Positions 1 to 10,705 of a stretch of 64,000 nucleotides of DNA are shown here, piece by piece (positions within the stretch are counted from its first letter, which is position 1; every line of letters begins with the position of its first letter). The notes beneath the pieces were generated by a model. It saw nothing but the letters and a program-made list of their open reading frames with translations, had not been told where the DNA came from and did not search any database. Source of the DNA: Warburgia ugandensis. Lineage: Eukaryota; Streptophyta; Magnoliopsida; Canellales; Canellaceae. The translations under genes and the position numbers were made by a program. Location: assembly GCA_035236585.1 (NCBI GenBank), contig CP141132.1:23225945-23289944 (forward strand), in the 5' to 3' direction.

Positions 1-141
1 GTCTTTTCATTGAAATTGGGATGGGCTGTCACAGCTCCAACTAGTCATAATCTTCTTTCTTCGGCAATCAAAGATAGTTTAAATCTGGGAGGATGGTTGT
101 TTTACAATAATTAGTTGTAAAATCCAACTTGGACAACATCT
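1..141. other. Unassigned sequence left of the first Athila element
   Basis: This is the sequence into which the 147-12991 element inserted. It reads directly on to 12997 once that element and one target-duplication copy are removed. I see no recognisable coding similarity in any frame. Confidence 0.5.
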
Positions 142-146
142 ATTTT
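142..146. repeat. Target-site duplication ATTTT, left copy
   Basis: ATTTT directly precedes the TG that opens the first LTR. The same five bases directly follow the closing CA of the second LTR at 12992-12996. A 5-bp duplication is standard for gypsy integrases, so the element ends are well fixed, although the target itself is low in complexity. Confidence 0.85.
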
Positions 147-774
147 TGATAAGTGTTAAGTTTTATATAAAAAGTACCCAATTAGTAGCCCATGTGTTAT
201 AAATTATAGTGTTATTTTAGGGTTTTTCTAAAAATTCATAACATTTGCATTTCTGACCTAATGATTCAAAAGTTTGATATTTGACAAGTTTAGAAGTTAA
301 TCCAGAGTAAATATATGGATATTTACTCTTTTGTAGGTGTGGAGAAGATGAACTAAAGGTCGATATCAATTAAGATGAGAATTGAAGATCAAATAAAAAA
401 AGAGATCCAAGACCTAAGTTTCATCATTCCAAGGCTCAATCAAGATTCAAGATCATCCTAGGACAAGCAAGAAAGCCAAGGATTTAAGCCACCAAGCAAT
501 GAGCGATCAAGGTGAGCTTCCAACCCAGATAAGCCAAGCTGCATGGAGTCACATGATTGGAGGAGAAATTTAAGCAATTATCTATGTTAAAAATGCAATT
601 TTCCAAGGGATAATTAGAAAGGAATTTGGGTGATAATCAATATTATAAGATAGCATGCCAAGTTGACCAATAGGAGAAGAGACCATTCCTTATCTTTCCC
701 TTTTGATATTTCTCTCTTTCCCCCTCTCTATCCCCATCTATCTCTCCACTTACCAAATAAGGAATCCCACATAC

Positions 775-830
775 GGAACCTATGGTGGGGGCGCCTCCGT
801 GAAAAGTGGTGCCACTCACCTTAGTTCTCC
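775..830 (+). other. Imperfect stem-loop inside the LTR
   Basis: The left arm at 775-795 (GGAACC...GGCGCC) is nearly complementary to the right arm at 808-830. The loop carries GTGAAAA. An equivalent structure with different arm sequence lies in the partner LTR at 11341-11393, and stronger versions lie in the related LTRs near 36.1-36.4 and 60.6-60.9 kb. Confidence 0.6.
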
Positions 831-1102
831 TGAGGGTTTTCCCAACTTTTCTTTCCATGATCTCATCTTCCATTCCCCATCTCACGTTCCTCATGATTCA
901 TCTTAACTTCCTATTAGAATGCCATATCCAACACCTAGAGGAGAATCATGATTTTCAACCCTTTTAAGAGTTCCACGGGTTGCACTTCCTAAAACTAAGA
1001 CCCATTTCTAATTTTCATAAAAATCCTATCTTCATTTCCTATCTCATCTTTCCCTTAACCTTAGGATAGGATATCATTAACTTTAGAAGTGCAAAACCAT
1101 CC

Positions 1103-1109
1103 TATAAAA
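1103..1109 (+). promoter_or_regulatory. Candidate TATA box of the LTR promoter
   Basis: TATAAAA lies inside the LTR about 1.3 kb before its end, followed by a short leader-like stretch. The partner LTR has CAATAAAA at the matching place, so one copy has lost the box. Called from the motif and its place only. Confidence 0.45.
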
Positions 1110-2436
1110 CATCCTTAGGGTTATCCATGAAAACAACAAAGAGAGGAAGAATATGCCTTCCACTATCTCTTGCTCTTAGGGTTTCCAAAGACTTTCTCTA
1201 GTTGGCTGCTCCTCCACTCTTTCAAACCACCATGCCACCTACTTCTTCTAGCTGCATCTTCTTTGAAATTTCAAGCTTTCTTTCTCCTTATTTTGAAATT
1301 TGTTCCAGGTTAGCTCCATTGCTATTGTTCCTTCCTTTATTACCTTGTTTAGCTTCTTGTTTCATATGTTTACTTTGCAGTTCCATGTGCCTTATTCTTT
1401 CCTTGCCTTCCATTTTGATTTATTTTAGTTTGTGCCTTAGATCCTTGAATCTAAGGGCCAGTAATCTATTGTAGTGGAAGCCAAGAGATAGTGACCTTTG
1501 GATCAAGTTATTTGTCCCTTGAATCTTATTAAATTCCTTCTTTCAATTGCTCTCATTCCCATATATTTCACTCTCTTTTCCTTAGGTTCTTATTTGGGTT
1601 ACATGCATGCATCTATTGATTATTGGATAGTGAATGTTGGTCTTAGTTTTGAGTTAGTTTTGGGTTCTAAAAAGTGGCGCAATGATATTTTCAACTTTCC
1701 ATGTATCATGCGTACCCTTTTGTATGAAATTTCAATTCAATAAAGTACATGTTTGATGTTCAAATTCCTTTTTTATTTCCAATACAAGTAATCCATTGAA
1801 TCTCATGTTCCTTACATAGTTTCCATGCATTTTTCATTTAAGCTTTCATGTGCACTCTTCAATCTAAGTTCCCATGCCTATCATGCTTAGTTCATGCATA
1901 ATTACTTTTTAATCTCCATGAGCAATTGTCACAAGTCATGCATTTCATTCTAGTTTTAATTCATGCATTCTTTGCACAATTTAGTCATGTGCACAAAGCC
2001 ATGCTTCATGTGCACCATTGTATTCCATCTCCCATATGCACACTTCTTTGTTTCATACAATTCATGTTGGCTTAGTTTGCATCCTAATGCACACTATTTT
2101 GCTTTTAATTCCATAATCTTGCATGTTTTGTTATCTAGTTTAGTCATGTTTATGTTTATTTGATCATTATCTAGGGTTGATTGCATGTAGAGTAGTTTTA
2201 GTAAGTTCCTTTATTTATTTTTAGAAAGTTTCTATTTCATGCATGTTTTTGTTTCCAAGTTGTTTTAATTCTTAGAATAGGTTAAAATCTATCTCTTTTG
2301 GCTGTGATGAGCGATTTAAGCAAGATTTAATAAACTTACAAGACTGTGAGATTCCTCATGGGATTGACCTCACTCACATACATTTACTATAATTGATTCA
2401 TGTGCTTGCGAGTAATTTAAAGCTACACCAAAATTT

Positions 2437-2455
2437 TGGTGCTGTTGCTTCGGAA
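2437..2455 (+). other. Primer-binding site, tRNA-Asp type, decayed
   Basis: TGGTGCTGTTGCTTCGGAA lies six bases after the LTR end. The plant tRNA-Asp complement is TGGCGCCGTTGCCGGGGA, the primer site usual in Athila elements. Most differences are C-to-T or G-to-A. Confidence 0.8.
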
Positions 2456-3740
2456 TCGCAATGGATTTGTGGATTAGATTGGAATTTTTACTTTCTTTAG
2501 ATTGTTCATCTCTAGTTGTAGATCTATGTTGCATTAGATTAGGAATTTTACATCATTCTTACATGTTTTGATAATTCCTCACAAATTGATCCATCTTCCT
2601 TTGCTTTGTGTGAGGGGAATTTAGCAAAAGGAGGATGGTAATCTTATTACCAAAGCTTCATTAGATTAGATAGGATTTCCTTATGTTCCTAGATTAGGAT
2701 TTTTATATTTTTGAGAGAATTTGTACTAAGGTCCCATTGTAATTTTCAATTATTTATATCATTTTAAATGGGTTGTCATAATATAGTCCAAGTGTTGGGT
2801 ATGATGGCCCATGCTTGATTTCATTAGAAACCTCACTCTATGTTTCCCTCGCTCTCTTTTATTTTCTTAGTGTAGTTGCATTTAGCATTATTTGCATTAT
2901 TAGATGGTAGTGTAATTCATATAGTTTAGGGTCATTCGTTATACTTGTTGCATCTTATTTAGGGTTGTTGCATTAGATTGCACCTATTTAACAAAGGTTA
3001 GCTTGAGCTTTGCTATAAGCAAGGCACATGTTGCTTGGTTATAGTGTCTTGTTTGTTAAGGTGTGGACCCTTTGTTAGATAGCATATAGGTAGGCATTTG
3101 TTTCTTTTGCTTGTATTACATTGCACTTTTATTGTTTTATGGTGGATGTTCACATTGATAGTAAGGGCCCCACAAGAATCCTCATAAGATAAGGTCTGAA
3201 TTTCATCACCAGATCCTTGATCCACTTAGGTAATCAAATCAATTCCTTGCATGTTCCTAATCCCGACCCTTGAATCTTAATTTAAAATCAAGTAGCAAGA
3301 GATTTAGAGTTTCAAGCTTGTAGGACCCTTTTAAAAGGAGGAGATCTATTGTCACTCTTATCACTTCTAAGCATTGTGGTTATAGTGGGTATGCAAAATT
3401 CAAGTGATTTTTCCACACCTTTCATTGACATTTATTGAGATCTAAATGCCTCCTCACATGAGAATTGTATTATAAGCAGTAGTTGAGCCTAGATAAAAGG
3501 AGCTGTCTAGATCTAGTTCTAAAAGCTGCCATCATACACATTATCAAAGATTACCAAAATAGCTCATTCATGGACCATTAGGACCAATTATGCATTATAT
3601 AGAGTTAGGTTACATCATTTAGATAGGTTTTATTATAGTGTATGTAAGGACATTGATCTCAGCACATAGAATTAGTACCATTTGATCTTGAGATTGAATG
3701 TATCCATAGACAAGGGGTAAGAAATCAAATTCCTAACCCC
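2456..3740 (+). other. Non-coding leader of the first Athila element
   Basis: About 1.3 kb between primer site and gag, with no convincing reading frame. The part at about 3154-3533 is related both to the leader of the other Athila copy (about 26150-26300) and, unexpectedly, to a stretch inside the unrelated solo LTR at 18027-18410. Confidence 0.7.
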
Positions 3741-5283
3741 ATGGTAGACCGACTAGCTGTAGTTGAGAAGAAGGCCATAAGAGACTTCTTTGCGCCACTC
3801 TTGTTAAATACTCCATCATGCATCACCTTGCCACCCACCCTGCAAACCACTTTGAATGTAAACCTGGAGTTGTATAGTTACTCCAAGCATTTTATGGTCA
3901 AGAAAGAGAGAATCCATACATGCATATAAAGAAAATCCTTGATATTTGTGCTACATTCAAATTCTAAAATGTTTAAAATGATTCTATTAGACTTGGTTGT
4001 TTCCCTTCTCATTGAAAGATAAGAAAGAATCATGGCTGAATTCTTTAAGGTTTGGTTCCATTGCCACATGAGATTAGTTCTTCAAAAAGTTTCTGAATAA
4101 ATTCTTCCCTGTCCATAAGTCTAATGCCCTTCATAGGGAGATTATCAATTTCTAGTAAAGAGATGATGAACAATACTACGAATTCTGGTAAAGGTTGAAT
4201 GAATTAGTGTAAAAGTGTCCCCACCATGGATTTAAAAAATGGTACCAAGGTTAGTACTTCTATGAGGCACTTATACCTCAAAATTAACAAATGGCGGATG
4301 CAGCTAATGGAGGGGCCCTCATATTGAAGAATGAGACGGAGGCTTGGAAATTTTTTGAGACCTTAGTTGGAAATTCCTAGTAATGAGATTATTCTAATAA
4401 GAGAGAGACAAATAACTAGCCTCAAAAGAAAGGTGGCCTTTATGAAATAGGAGTGACATCAAATATGTCATATAAGCTCGACTCCTTAACTAAAAGAATG
4501 GACAAGGTTGAAAGTATGTTCCAAAGAATAGATGCCTATATGGCTGTTAATGCATTCACTAAGCCTCCATAGGAGGTTTATGCTATTTGTTCTAGGCTGA
4601 CACACTTGACTATAGCTTGTCCATCTAATAGTGTACACTAATTATCTTTTAGAACAAGTCAATGATCTAAATATATATCATGACCCAAGCAATAATTCAT
4701 ACTTTGAGACCTATAATCTAGGATGGGCTATGCATCCTAATATGTAATGGTCTAAGAACAATTACTAGGGTAGTTTATCTATGAACCCTCTACATAAAAA
4801 TTTCTTAGAACTTTAGTTCCCCAACAACCCCCTAGTTTTCAGTTCCCTCAACAACCAAAGAAATCAACTTCTGAGGAAACTGTGCAATCATTTATGGAGA
4901 AAATTTTAAAACCCCAGTATGAAACTAGATAGACCAGTAATGAGAGTAGAAAAAGAAACAATGTTAGTTCTCAAGCGATTGCTAAATTAGAAATGCAAAT
5001 GAGCTAGTTATCAGCTGCATTTAGTGAGAGAGGAAAGGTACAATTTCCTAGTTAGCCAATTCCAAACCCTAAGGAATAGTTTGAAATAGGGTCAAGTTCA
5101 CAAATACCCCATGAGAAAGCAACATCCAATACTAGCCTAAGGCATGGTTGTCAAATGGATAACATGGTAGAGAAGATTGAGGAAACTTTAGAGGAGAATG
5201 AACTAGCTAAAACTAAGGAGAAACTGAAAAGATAAAAATCTCCTACTTCATCTAAGCCTATAGTTGAGGCACCTTAGGTGCCT
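3741..5283 (+). pseudogene. gag: Athila-type gag remnant
   Basis: The capsid protein that would package the element RNA. The start near 3741 reads as a gag N-terminus (AIRDFFAPLLLNTPSCITLP at about residues 12-31). Near 4291 the frame gives ADAANGGALILKNETEAWKF, which corresponds to the DAASGGAL...EAW block of Athila gag. A cysteine-poor zinc-knuckle remnant (EVYAICS) follows near 4576, then the C-terminal SERGKVQFPS...PNPKE block near 5025-5080. There are many in-frame stops, several of them TAG at expected glutamines. The central capsid portion at about 3930-4280 is scrambled. Clearly non-functional. Confidence 0.82.
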
Positions 5284-5830
5284 AAAACCCCATTCCCTTA
5301 GTTGTTAAAAAAGGCTAAGAAAGGAACTAATTTTTATGAGATAATGGATGTGTTTAAGCAAGTGAGAATCAATATCATATTACTCAATGCTATTAAAGAA
5401 ACTCCTACTTATGGAAAATTTCTCAAAGAGCATACAAAAGCTACAAGCTTAATGTGCAAAAGAAAGCCTTTCTCACCAAGAAGTGAGCTCTCTGATCTAG
5501 TACCATATCCCTCATAATTTTAAAGATCTAGGTTGTCCTACCATTTCTTGTGTTATTGAAAATTGTCATTGATAAGGCACTACTAGATTTAGGAGCTGCA
5601 GTAAACTTGTTGCCATATTCCATCTATGACCCACTTGGGTCCAATGACCTTAAGCCAGCCAATACTATCTTGTAGTTATCAGATCAATTAGTAAAATTCC
5701 ATGTGGTATGGTTGAGAATGTTTTAAAACAAGTGGACTAGTTTTACATTCCTATAGAGTTTATTATCTATCAGGCCCTAGTAGTTAGATCCCAATCATTC
5801 TTGAACAACCATTTTTGGCAATATCTAATG
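5284..5830 (+). pseudogene. Athila-type aspartic protease remnant
   Basis: The linker before protease (LLKKAKKGTNFYEIMDVFKQ from 5302) matches the usual Athila LKK...F.EI.....V.INI pattern and continues into KFLKE. The catalytic motif is DLGA at 5586-5597, within a stretch reading KALLDLGAAVNLLPYSIYD. Later residues resemble the LKPA...LSD and VENVL...QFYIP blocks. The frame is broken between the linker and the active site (stop at 5515-5517). Retroviral-type protease would cut the polyprotein; this copy could not be made intact. Confidence 0.8.
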
Positions 5831-6189
5831 CCACAATCAATTGTAGAAATGGTGTGACAAAATTATCCTTTAGTAGTATGAAAGTCAAGCTTAATGTTTT
5901 AACATTAATCATTAGCTTCTAAAGTTAGATGAATCTTGTGTAGTCAATTTAATTGATGGTCCAATTCAAGATGCTAATATACCATTGTCTATTTTAGACC
6001 CACTTGAGGCATGTCTAGAGCACTTTAATGGTGATTTTGATATATACAAGTCCATTGATGAGGTAAATAATCTTTTGGATGCTATTCCTACAATAGGGAC
6101 CTCTAATGGAACCTCTTCCTCCTTCAAATTTTGTCTCAATACCATCAGTAGAAACCATCTACCTAGGTCCTTAAGCCTTACTTAGGACC

Positions 6190-7270
6190 AGATGAATCCT
6201 TGCCTATAATCATAGCCTCAGATCTAGATCAAGAATAGGAAAGTAAGCTTCTTGATGTTCTTAGAGAACATAAGATAGCCTTAGGATGGACTATAGTGGA
6301 CATTAAAGGGATTAGTCCTACTGTGCGCATGCATAGAATTCACCTAGAAGAAAATGCTAAACCATCTAGGGACACACTAGAGGAGACTAAACCCTAATAC
6401 AAAAGAGGTAGTGAGAAATGAAGTGCTAAAACTCCTAGATGTTGGTGTCATCTATCATATATTTGATAGCACTTGGGTTAGCCCAGTTCAAGTTGTTCTC
6501 AAGAAGTTCAAAGCTAGATAATCCGAAATGAGGATAACAAGTTAGTCCTAACTCGTGTGACCAACGGGTAGAGAGTTTGTATATATTATAAAAAATTGAA
6601 CTCAATTATGAGGAAAGACCACTTTCCTCTACCCTTTATTGACCAAATGCTAGAAAGGTTAGCAAGTCATAGTTATTACTACCTTTTTTATAGATACTAT
6701 GGCTATAACTAAATTCTAATGGCACCAAGGACGAGGAGAAGACTACCTTCACTTGCTCTTTTTGGACTTTCCACTACCATCATATGGCTTTTGGACTTTG
6801 AAATGCTCTAGTTAGTTTTCAAAAGTCTACGTTGAGCATATTTTTTGATATGTTGGAGAGGTTTTTAGAAGTGCTTATGGATGATTTTTTAGTGTTTACT
6901 TCTTCATTTGATGAATGCCTACACCATTTAAATTTTGTTCTTACTAGGTATTAGAAAAGAATTTAATGTTAAACTAGGAAACATGTTATTTTATGGTACA
7001 AATGGCTTTGTCTTAGGCTACATCATATCACATAATAGCATAGAAGTTGATAAAGCCAAAATGGTTTTAATCTCTAACCTTCCTCCTCCAAGAATGATGA
7101 AAGAAATCTGATCATTTTTAGGGCATGCTGGTTTCTATAGACAATTCATCTAAGCCCCTATGTAATTTACTTATGAAGGAGGCAACTTTTAACTTTGATG
7201 ATGATTATATGAAAGCATTTAAGCACTTAAAGGCTGAATTAACTGCTATCCCTATTATTCAATCACCAAA
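6190..7270 (+). pseudogene. Athila-type reverse transcriptase remnant
   Basis: The RNA-dependent DNA polymerase of the element. The N-terminal block reads IASDLDQEQESKLLDVLREH, then ALGWTI.DIKGISPT, from about 6212 to 6320. The finger block HFPLPFIDQMLERLASHSYY is near 6610-6680. The motif that should read LDGY is destroyed near 6690, where the frame also shifts. The catalytic MDDF is still readable near 6880. The connection block (FSFLGHAGFYR-like) is near 7110-7140 with a stop in front of it, and a small deletion follows it. Compare the parallel copy at 21093-21980, which is uninterrupted. Not functional. Confidence 0.87.
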
Positions 7271-7650
7271 TTAGAGTGCACCATTTGAAATAATGTGTGA
7301 CGCTTCAAACTACGTGATTGGGGTTGTGATGGGGCAGCATATTGGCAAACTCCCCCATGTGATATATTATGTTAGCAAGACCTCAATGATTCCCAACACA
7401 ATCATTCTACTACAAAAAAAGAGTTCTTGGCAGTTGTATTTGCTCTGGATAAGTTTGGGTTTTACTTGCTAGGATCTAAGGTCATTGTCTATTCAGACCA
7501 TGTAGCATTAAAATACCTTCTCTCTAAGAAAGATGCCAAACCTAGGCTGATTTGATGGATAATATTGTTTTGGGAGTTTGATTTGAAAATTCGGGATAAG
7601 AAAGGTTTTGAAAATGTAGTACCTGGCTAGTTATCTAGCTTAGTGGTGGA
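7271..7650 (+). pseudogene. Athila-type RNase H remnant
   Basis: Would remove the RNA strand during reverse transcription. Readable blocks are FEIMCDASNYVIGVVMGQHI near 7285, [20 protein letters not shown] near 7418-7470 and [19 protein letters not shown] near 7495-7550. A CGA-to-TGA change interrupts the following RWI block near 7554, and the conserved ENV.A..LSRL tail contains TAG stops. The catalytic aspartate in CDAS survives, but the frame does not. Confidence 0.83.
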
Positions 7651-7689
7651 GTTTACTGAGGAGAATGTACCTATACTAGAAATATTTCC

Positions 7690-8990
7690 AGATGAACAAT
7701 TGTTGCACATTTTACATTAGCCTTAGTATACAAATGTAGTCAATTATCTTATCACAGGTCAAATGCTTAATCACTAAACAAGATAGAATTTTTTGTTGTT
7801 GTTGATGTTAGACACTTTTATGGGACAACTCGTACTTGTTTGAGTACTACCCTAATCAGGTCATTAGTAGATGCAGACCAAATAATGAACATCCTAAAAT
7901 CATCTTCTTTTTCCATGACTATACATGTGGGGCCTATTTCAATTCTAGAAAGACAATTGTAAAGATTCTGTAGTGTGGTTTTATTGGCCTACCATTTTCA
8001 TGGATTCGCATGCTTATTATATAGCATGTGCTAAATGTCAGTAGTTAGGGAGCATAGGGAAAAGAAATATGATGCCTATGAACCTTGTTTTTATCATTGA
8101 ACCTTTTGATGTTTGGGGTAGTGATTTTATGGGACCTTTTCCCAACTCCTTTGGTTATTTGTACATCCTTGTGGGAGTGGACTACATGTCCAAATGGGCA
8201 GAAGCCATACTGTAAGACTAATGACCACAAGGTGATGGTTAAGTTTTTAAAAGAAAATATATTTGCATGGTTTGGTACTTGACGACCATAATTAGTGATG
8301 GAGGAAACACTTTTCCAATAGTGTTTGAAAATTTAATGAAAAAATATGGTGTTACCATTAGGGTTGCTACCCCATATCATCCTCTAACTAGTGGACATGT
8401 AGAAGTGTCAAATAGGGAGATAAAGCGAAGCTTAGAAAAGATAGTCAATCCAAATAGGAAAGACTAGTCTTTGAGACTTATTGACGCTTTATAGCCCTAT
8501 TGTACTACATACAAACCCCTATAGGCATGTCACCCTACTTCTTGGTTTATGAAAAGTCCTACCACCTAGTAGTAAAATTAGAGCATAAAGCATATTGGAC
8601 TATTAAAAAGCTCAATTTTGACCTAGATAATGCTGAGATGCATAGAAAGCTCCATCTTAATGGGTTGGATGAACTAAGAAAAGATACATATAAGTCTACC
8701 AAGATATACAAAGATTGCATGAAAAGCCATCATGATAGACACATCTTGCGAAAGTCCTTCACCCTAGGACAAAAGGTCCCCTTGTATAATTCTAGATTGC
8801 ATCTATTTCTTGGAAACTTCATTCTCAATGGAATGGACCCTACATAGTACGTACTATTTACCCTCATTGGACTATCAAGATAGAAAACAATGGAGAGATT
8901 TTCCAAGTCAATGAGCAAAGGTTGAAGCCTATCTAGAGTTGTTCAACCCTAATGTAGAAGAAATCTTGTTAGATGAACCAGTCTATTAAT
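7690..8990 (+). pseudogene. Athila-type integrase remnant
   Basis: Would insert the DNA copy into the genome. The zinc-binding region lies at about 7850-8050 (FFHDYTCGAYFNSRKTIVKI, then a decayed C..CQ.LG). The catalytic core begins near 8100 with [20 protein letters not shown] and [12 protein letters not shown], so the first aspartate is kept. ISDGG near 8290 and the NREIK block near 8415 carry the other two acidic positions. The C-terminal part (GQKVPLYNSRLHLFLG) runs to about 8830 and the NEQRLKPI end is near 8925. Stops occur at 8280, 8466 and later. Confidence 0.85.
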
Positions 8991-10694
8991 ACCCACCTTA
9001 GCATGTCCCATGACACCTACATTAATCATAAGATCTAGATTCATCATTACATTTTATCACAATATTGCACTTCTAGCTGATGATGTTAAACTTAACTCTT
9101 ACTGGGAGACAACTCAGGGTTTTTTTTTAAGACTCATTCTTCTACATTATCCATTTATCATATAGGAGTCCTATGTTTTAAAAAATTGGGGAAAATGCTT
9201 TGTTTAAGTTGGGAGGTGTAGATGTGCATGAGATTTTTGAGATTTTTTGTATTTTGAAAAAAAAAAAGGGGTTTTAAGGTCAAAGTTCCTTTACTATGAT
9301 GAGAATAGGATTTTTTTGAAGAGTAGTATTTCTTCTGCTTTGGCTTCTTAATAGAAATGCATTTGGTTCATTCTACATTTTATTCATGTCGTATAATATT
9401 TTATGAAGTTAAATCTCGGGACATACTTACACACAGTACATGGTTGAGGGTCGTATATATAATTTCATATTTTCTTTAGTGAACATCAACTTTGAAGGAA
9501 CCTAGTGTCTTTATTAATTATAGTAGGATACTAACTTTCTTTCTTGAACATTTATTGACTCTAATAGGCTTTAAGAAACCTAGGAAATGATATAGGCTAT
9601 TCTTGTTTTAACCCAGAGACATAAAGCCTACCTTGTATGTAATACCAATATTAGACACTTTGAGCCCCTTGGTAAACATTTTCTTTTCAAAACCTTTCTA
9701 CCTTAACCCAAAAGCCCCATTTAATTATCATTTACCTATCTTTCAAAAATGATAAGCAATGGTAGAAAAAGTTCATAAAGGACAAAAGTCTAAGAAGTGA
9801 AAAAAATCATCAAAGTGTTTATAAAGAAAAAGCCTTTCTTTCAAAGGAAAAGAAAGTAAAAAAGAATTATTGGAACAAGAAAATAAAAGTTGTGGAGAAA
9901 AGGAAAAATAAAGAAAAGATGTTCACTTCAATGCAATCAAAAGAGAAGTTTTCCAACAACTGAAGACCTATACTCAAATTTGAAACTTTGAATCCTTTTT
10001 ATCCATTCATTAAAAACCATTCCCAAGCCTTCATTTCATCCTATCTAAAAATCTATTGATCTTAAGGTTGAAGCCTTAATGAGGATATAAATATGACGGA
10101 ATTAACATGAACTATTCTTATTGGTCTTGGTAATGACATTCATTCTTAGGGATCATATTCCTTCGTCTCATTAGTGCTTATAAAGATTATGTGACTCATC
10201 AATATTATTGGATTGTGTCACATAAAGAGAGAATTTGGTTTGACCCCTTTTCTCTAAGAGCTTCATTTTTGAGCATATACCAGTGAGAATTTGAGGTCAA
10301 GATAATTTTCCAATGGAGTATGAGCATATCTATTTAGAAGCCTTGACTTATGTAGCCTATACACACATTGTACTCTAAGATGTAACTATAGTAAAATGGC
10401 TTTGGTATATGGGTAACTTGTAGAAATTCTCATTCATCATTATTAAGTTGTTAAAGTTAGTAGAGTACTAATAGATGATAATTCTCTGAGATAAAATAAA
10501 GAAACTTAACCTTATGAAATTTTGTGAGTATATTCGCTGAACCCTCGTGAGGCCTAACTCGTCTACTAGGGGTAACCTAGGGGTTTAAGGGCTTGTTGCA
10601 TATGTTAAATGCAATCACGAATACTACGAAAATGACAGCCAATTTTGTTTTCATTTTCTCTTAACATGTTTTGCTTGGGATTGGAAAAATGCTA
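8991..10694 (+). other. 3' non-coding tail of the first Athila element
   Basis: No env-like or other long frame is present. A purine-rich motif (AAGTTGGGAGGTGTAG, about 9206-9221) follows a GGGGAAAATG stretch and resembles the true polypurine tract 1.5 kb further on. The stretch around 10255-10400 is the single-copy relative of the 133-bp tandem duplication at 33161-33426. Confidence 0.7.
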
Positions 10695-10705
10695 ATTTGG
10701 GTGTG
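10695..10705 (+). other. Polypurine tract of the first Athila element
   Basis: ATTTGGGTGTG directly abuts the TGATAAGTG start of the 3' LTR. The matching copies at 23384-23395 and 33614-33626 also abut LTR starts, which supports the call. Confidence 0.65.

Larger units (their letters stand above)
147..2430 (+). repeat. 5' LTR of the first Athila element
   Basis: It begins TGATAAGTG and ends TACACCA, the canonical TG...CA form. It matches 10706-12991 along its whole length. It holds pyrimidine-rich stretches, a TATA-like box and an imperfect inverted repeat at 775-830. Small frames inside it are not genes. Confidence 0.92.

Noticed and set aside
1202..1474. 90-residue hydrophobic frame in the first LTR (similar frame at 11801-12028)
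   Set aside because: It lies within LTR sequence, the two copies differ in length, and the hydrophobic content follows from T-rich sequence.
9000..10690. Possible env-like gene after Athila integrase
   Set aside because: Only short frames occur here and in the equivalent 31861-33613 region, with no signal peptide or membrane segment that persists between the copies.
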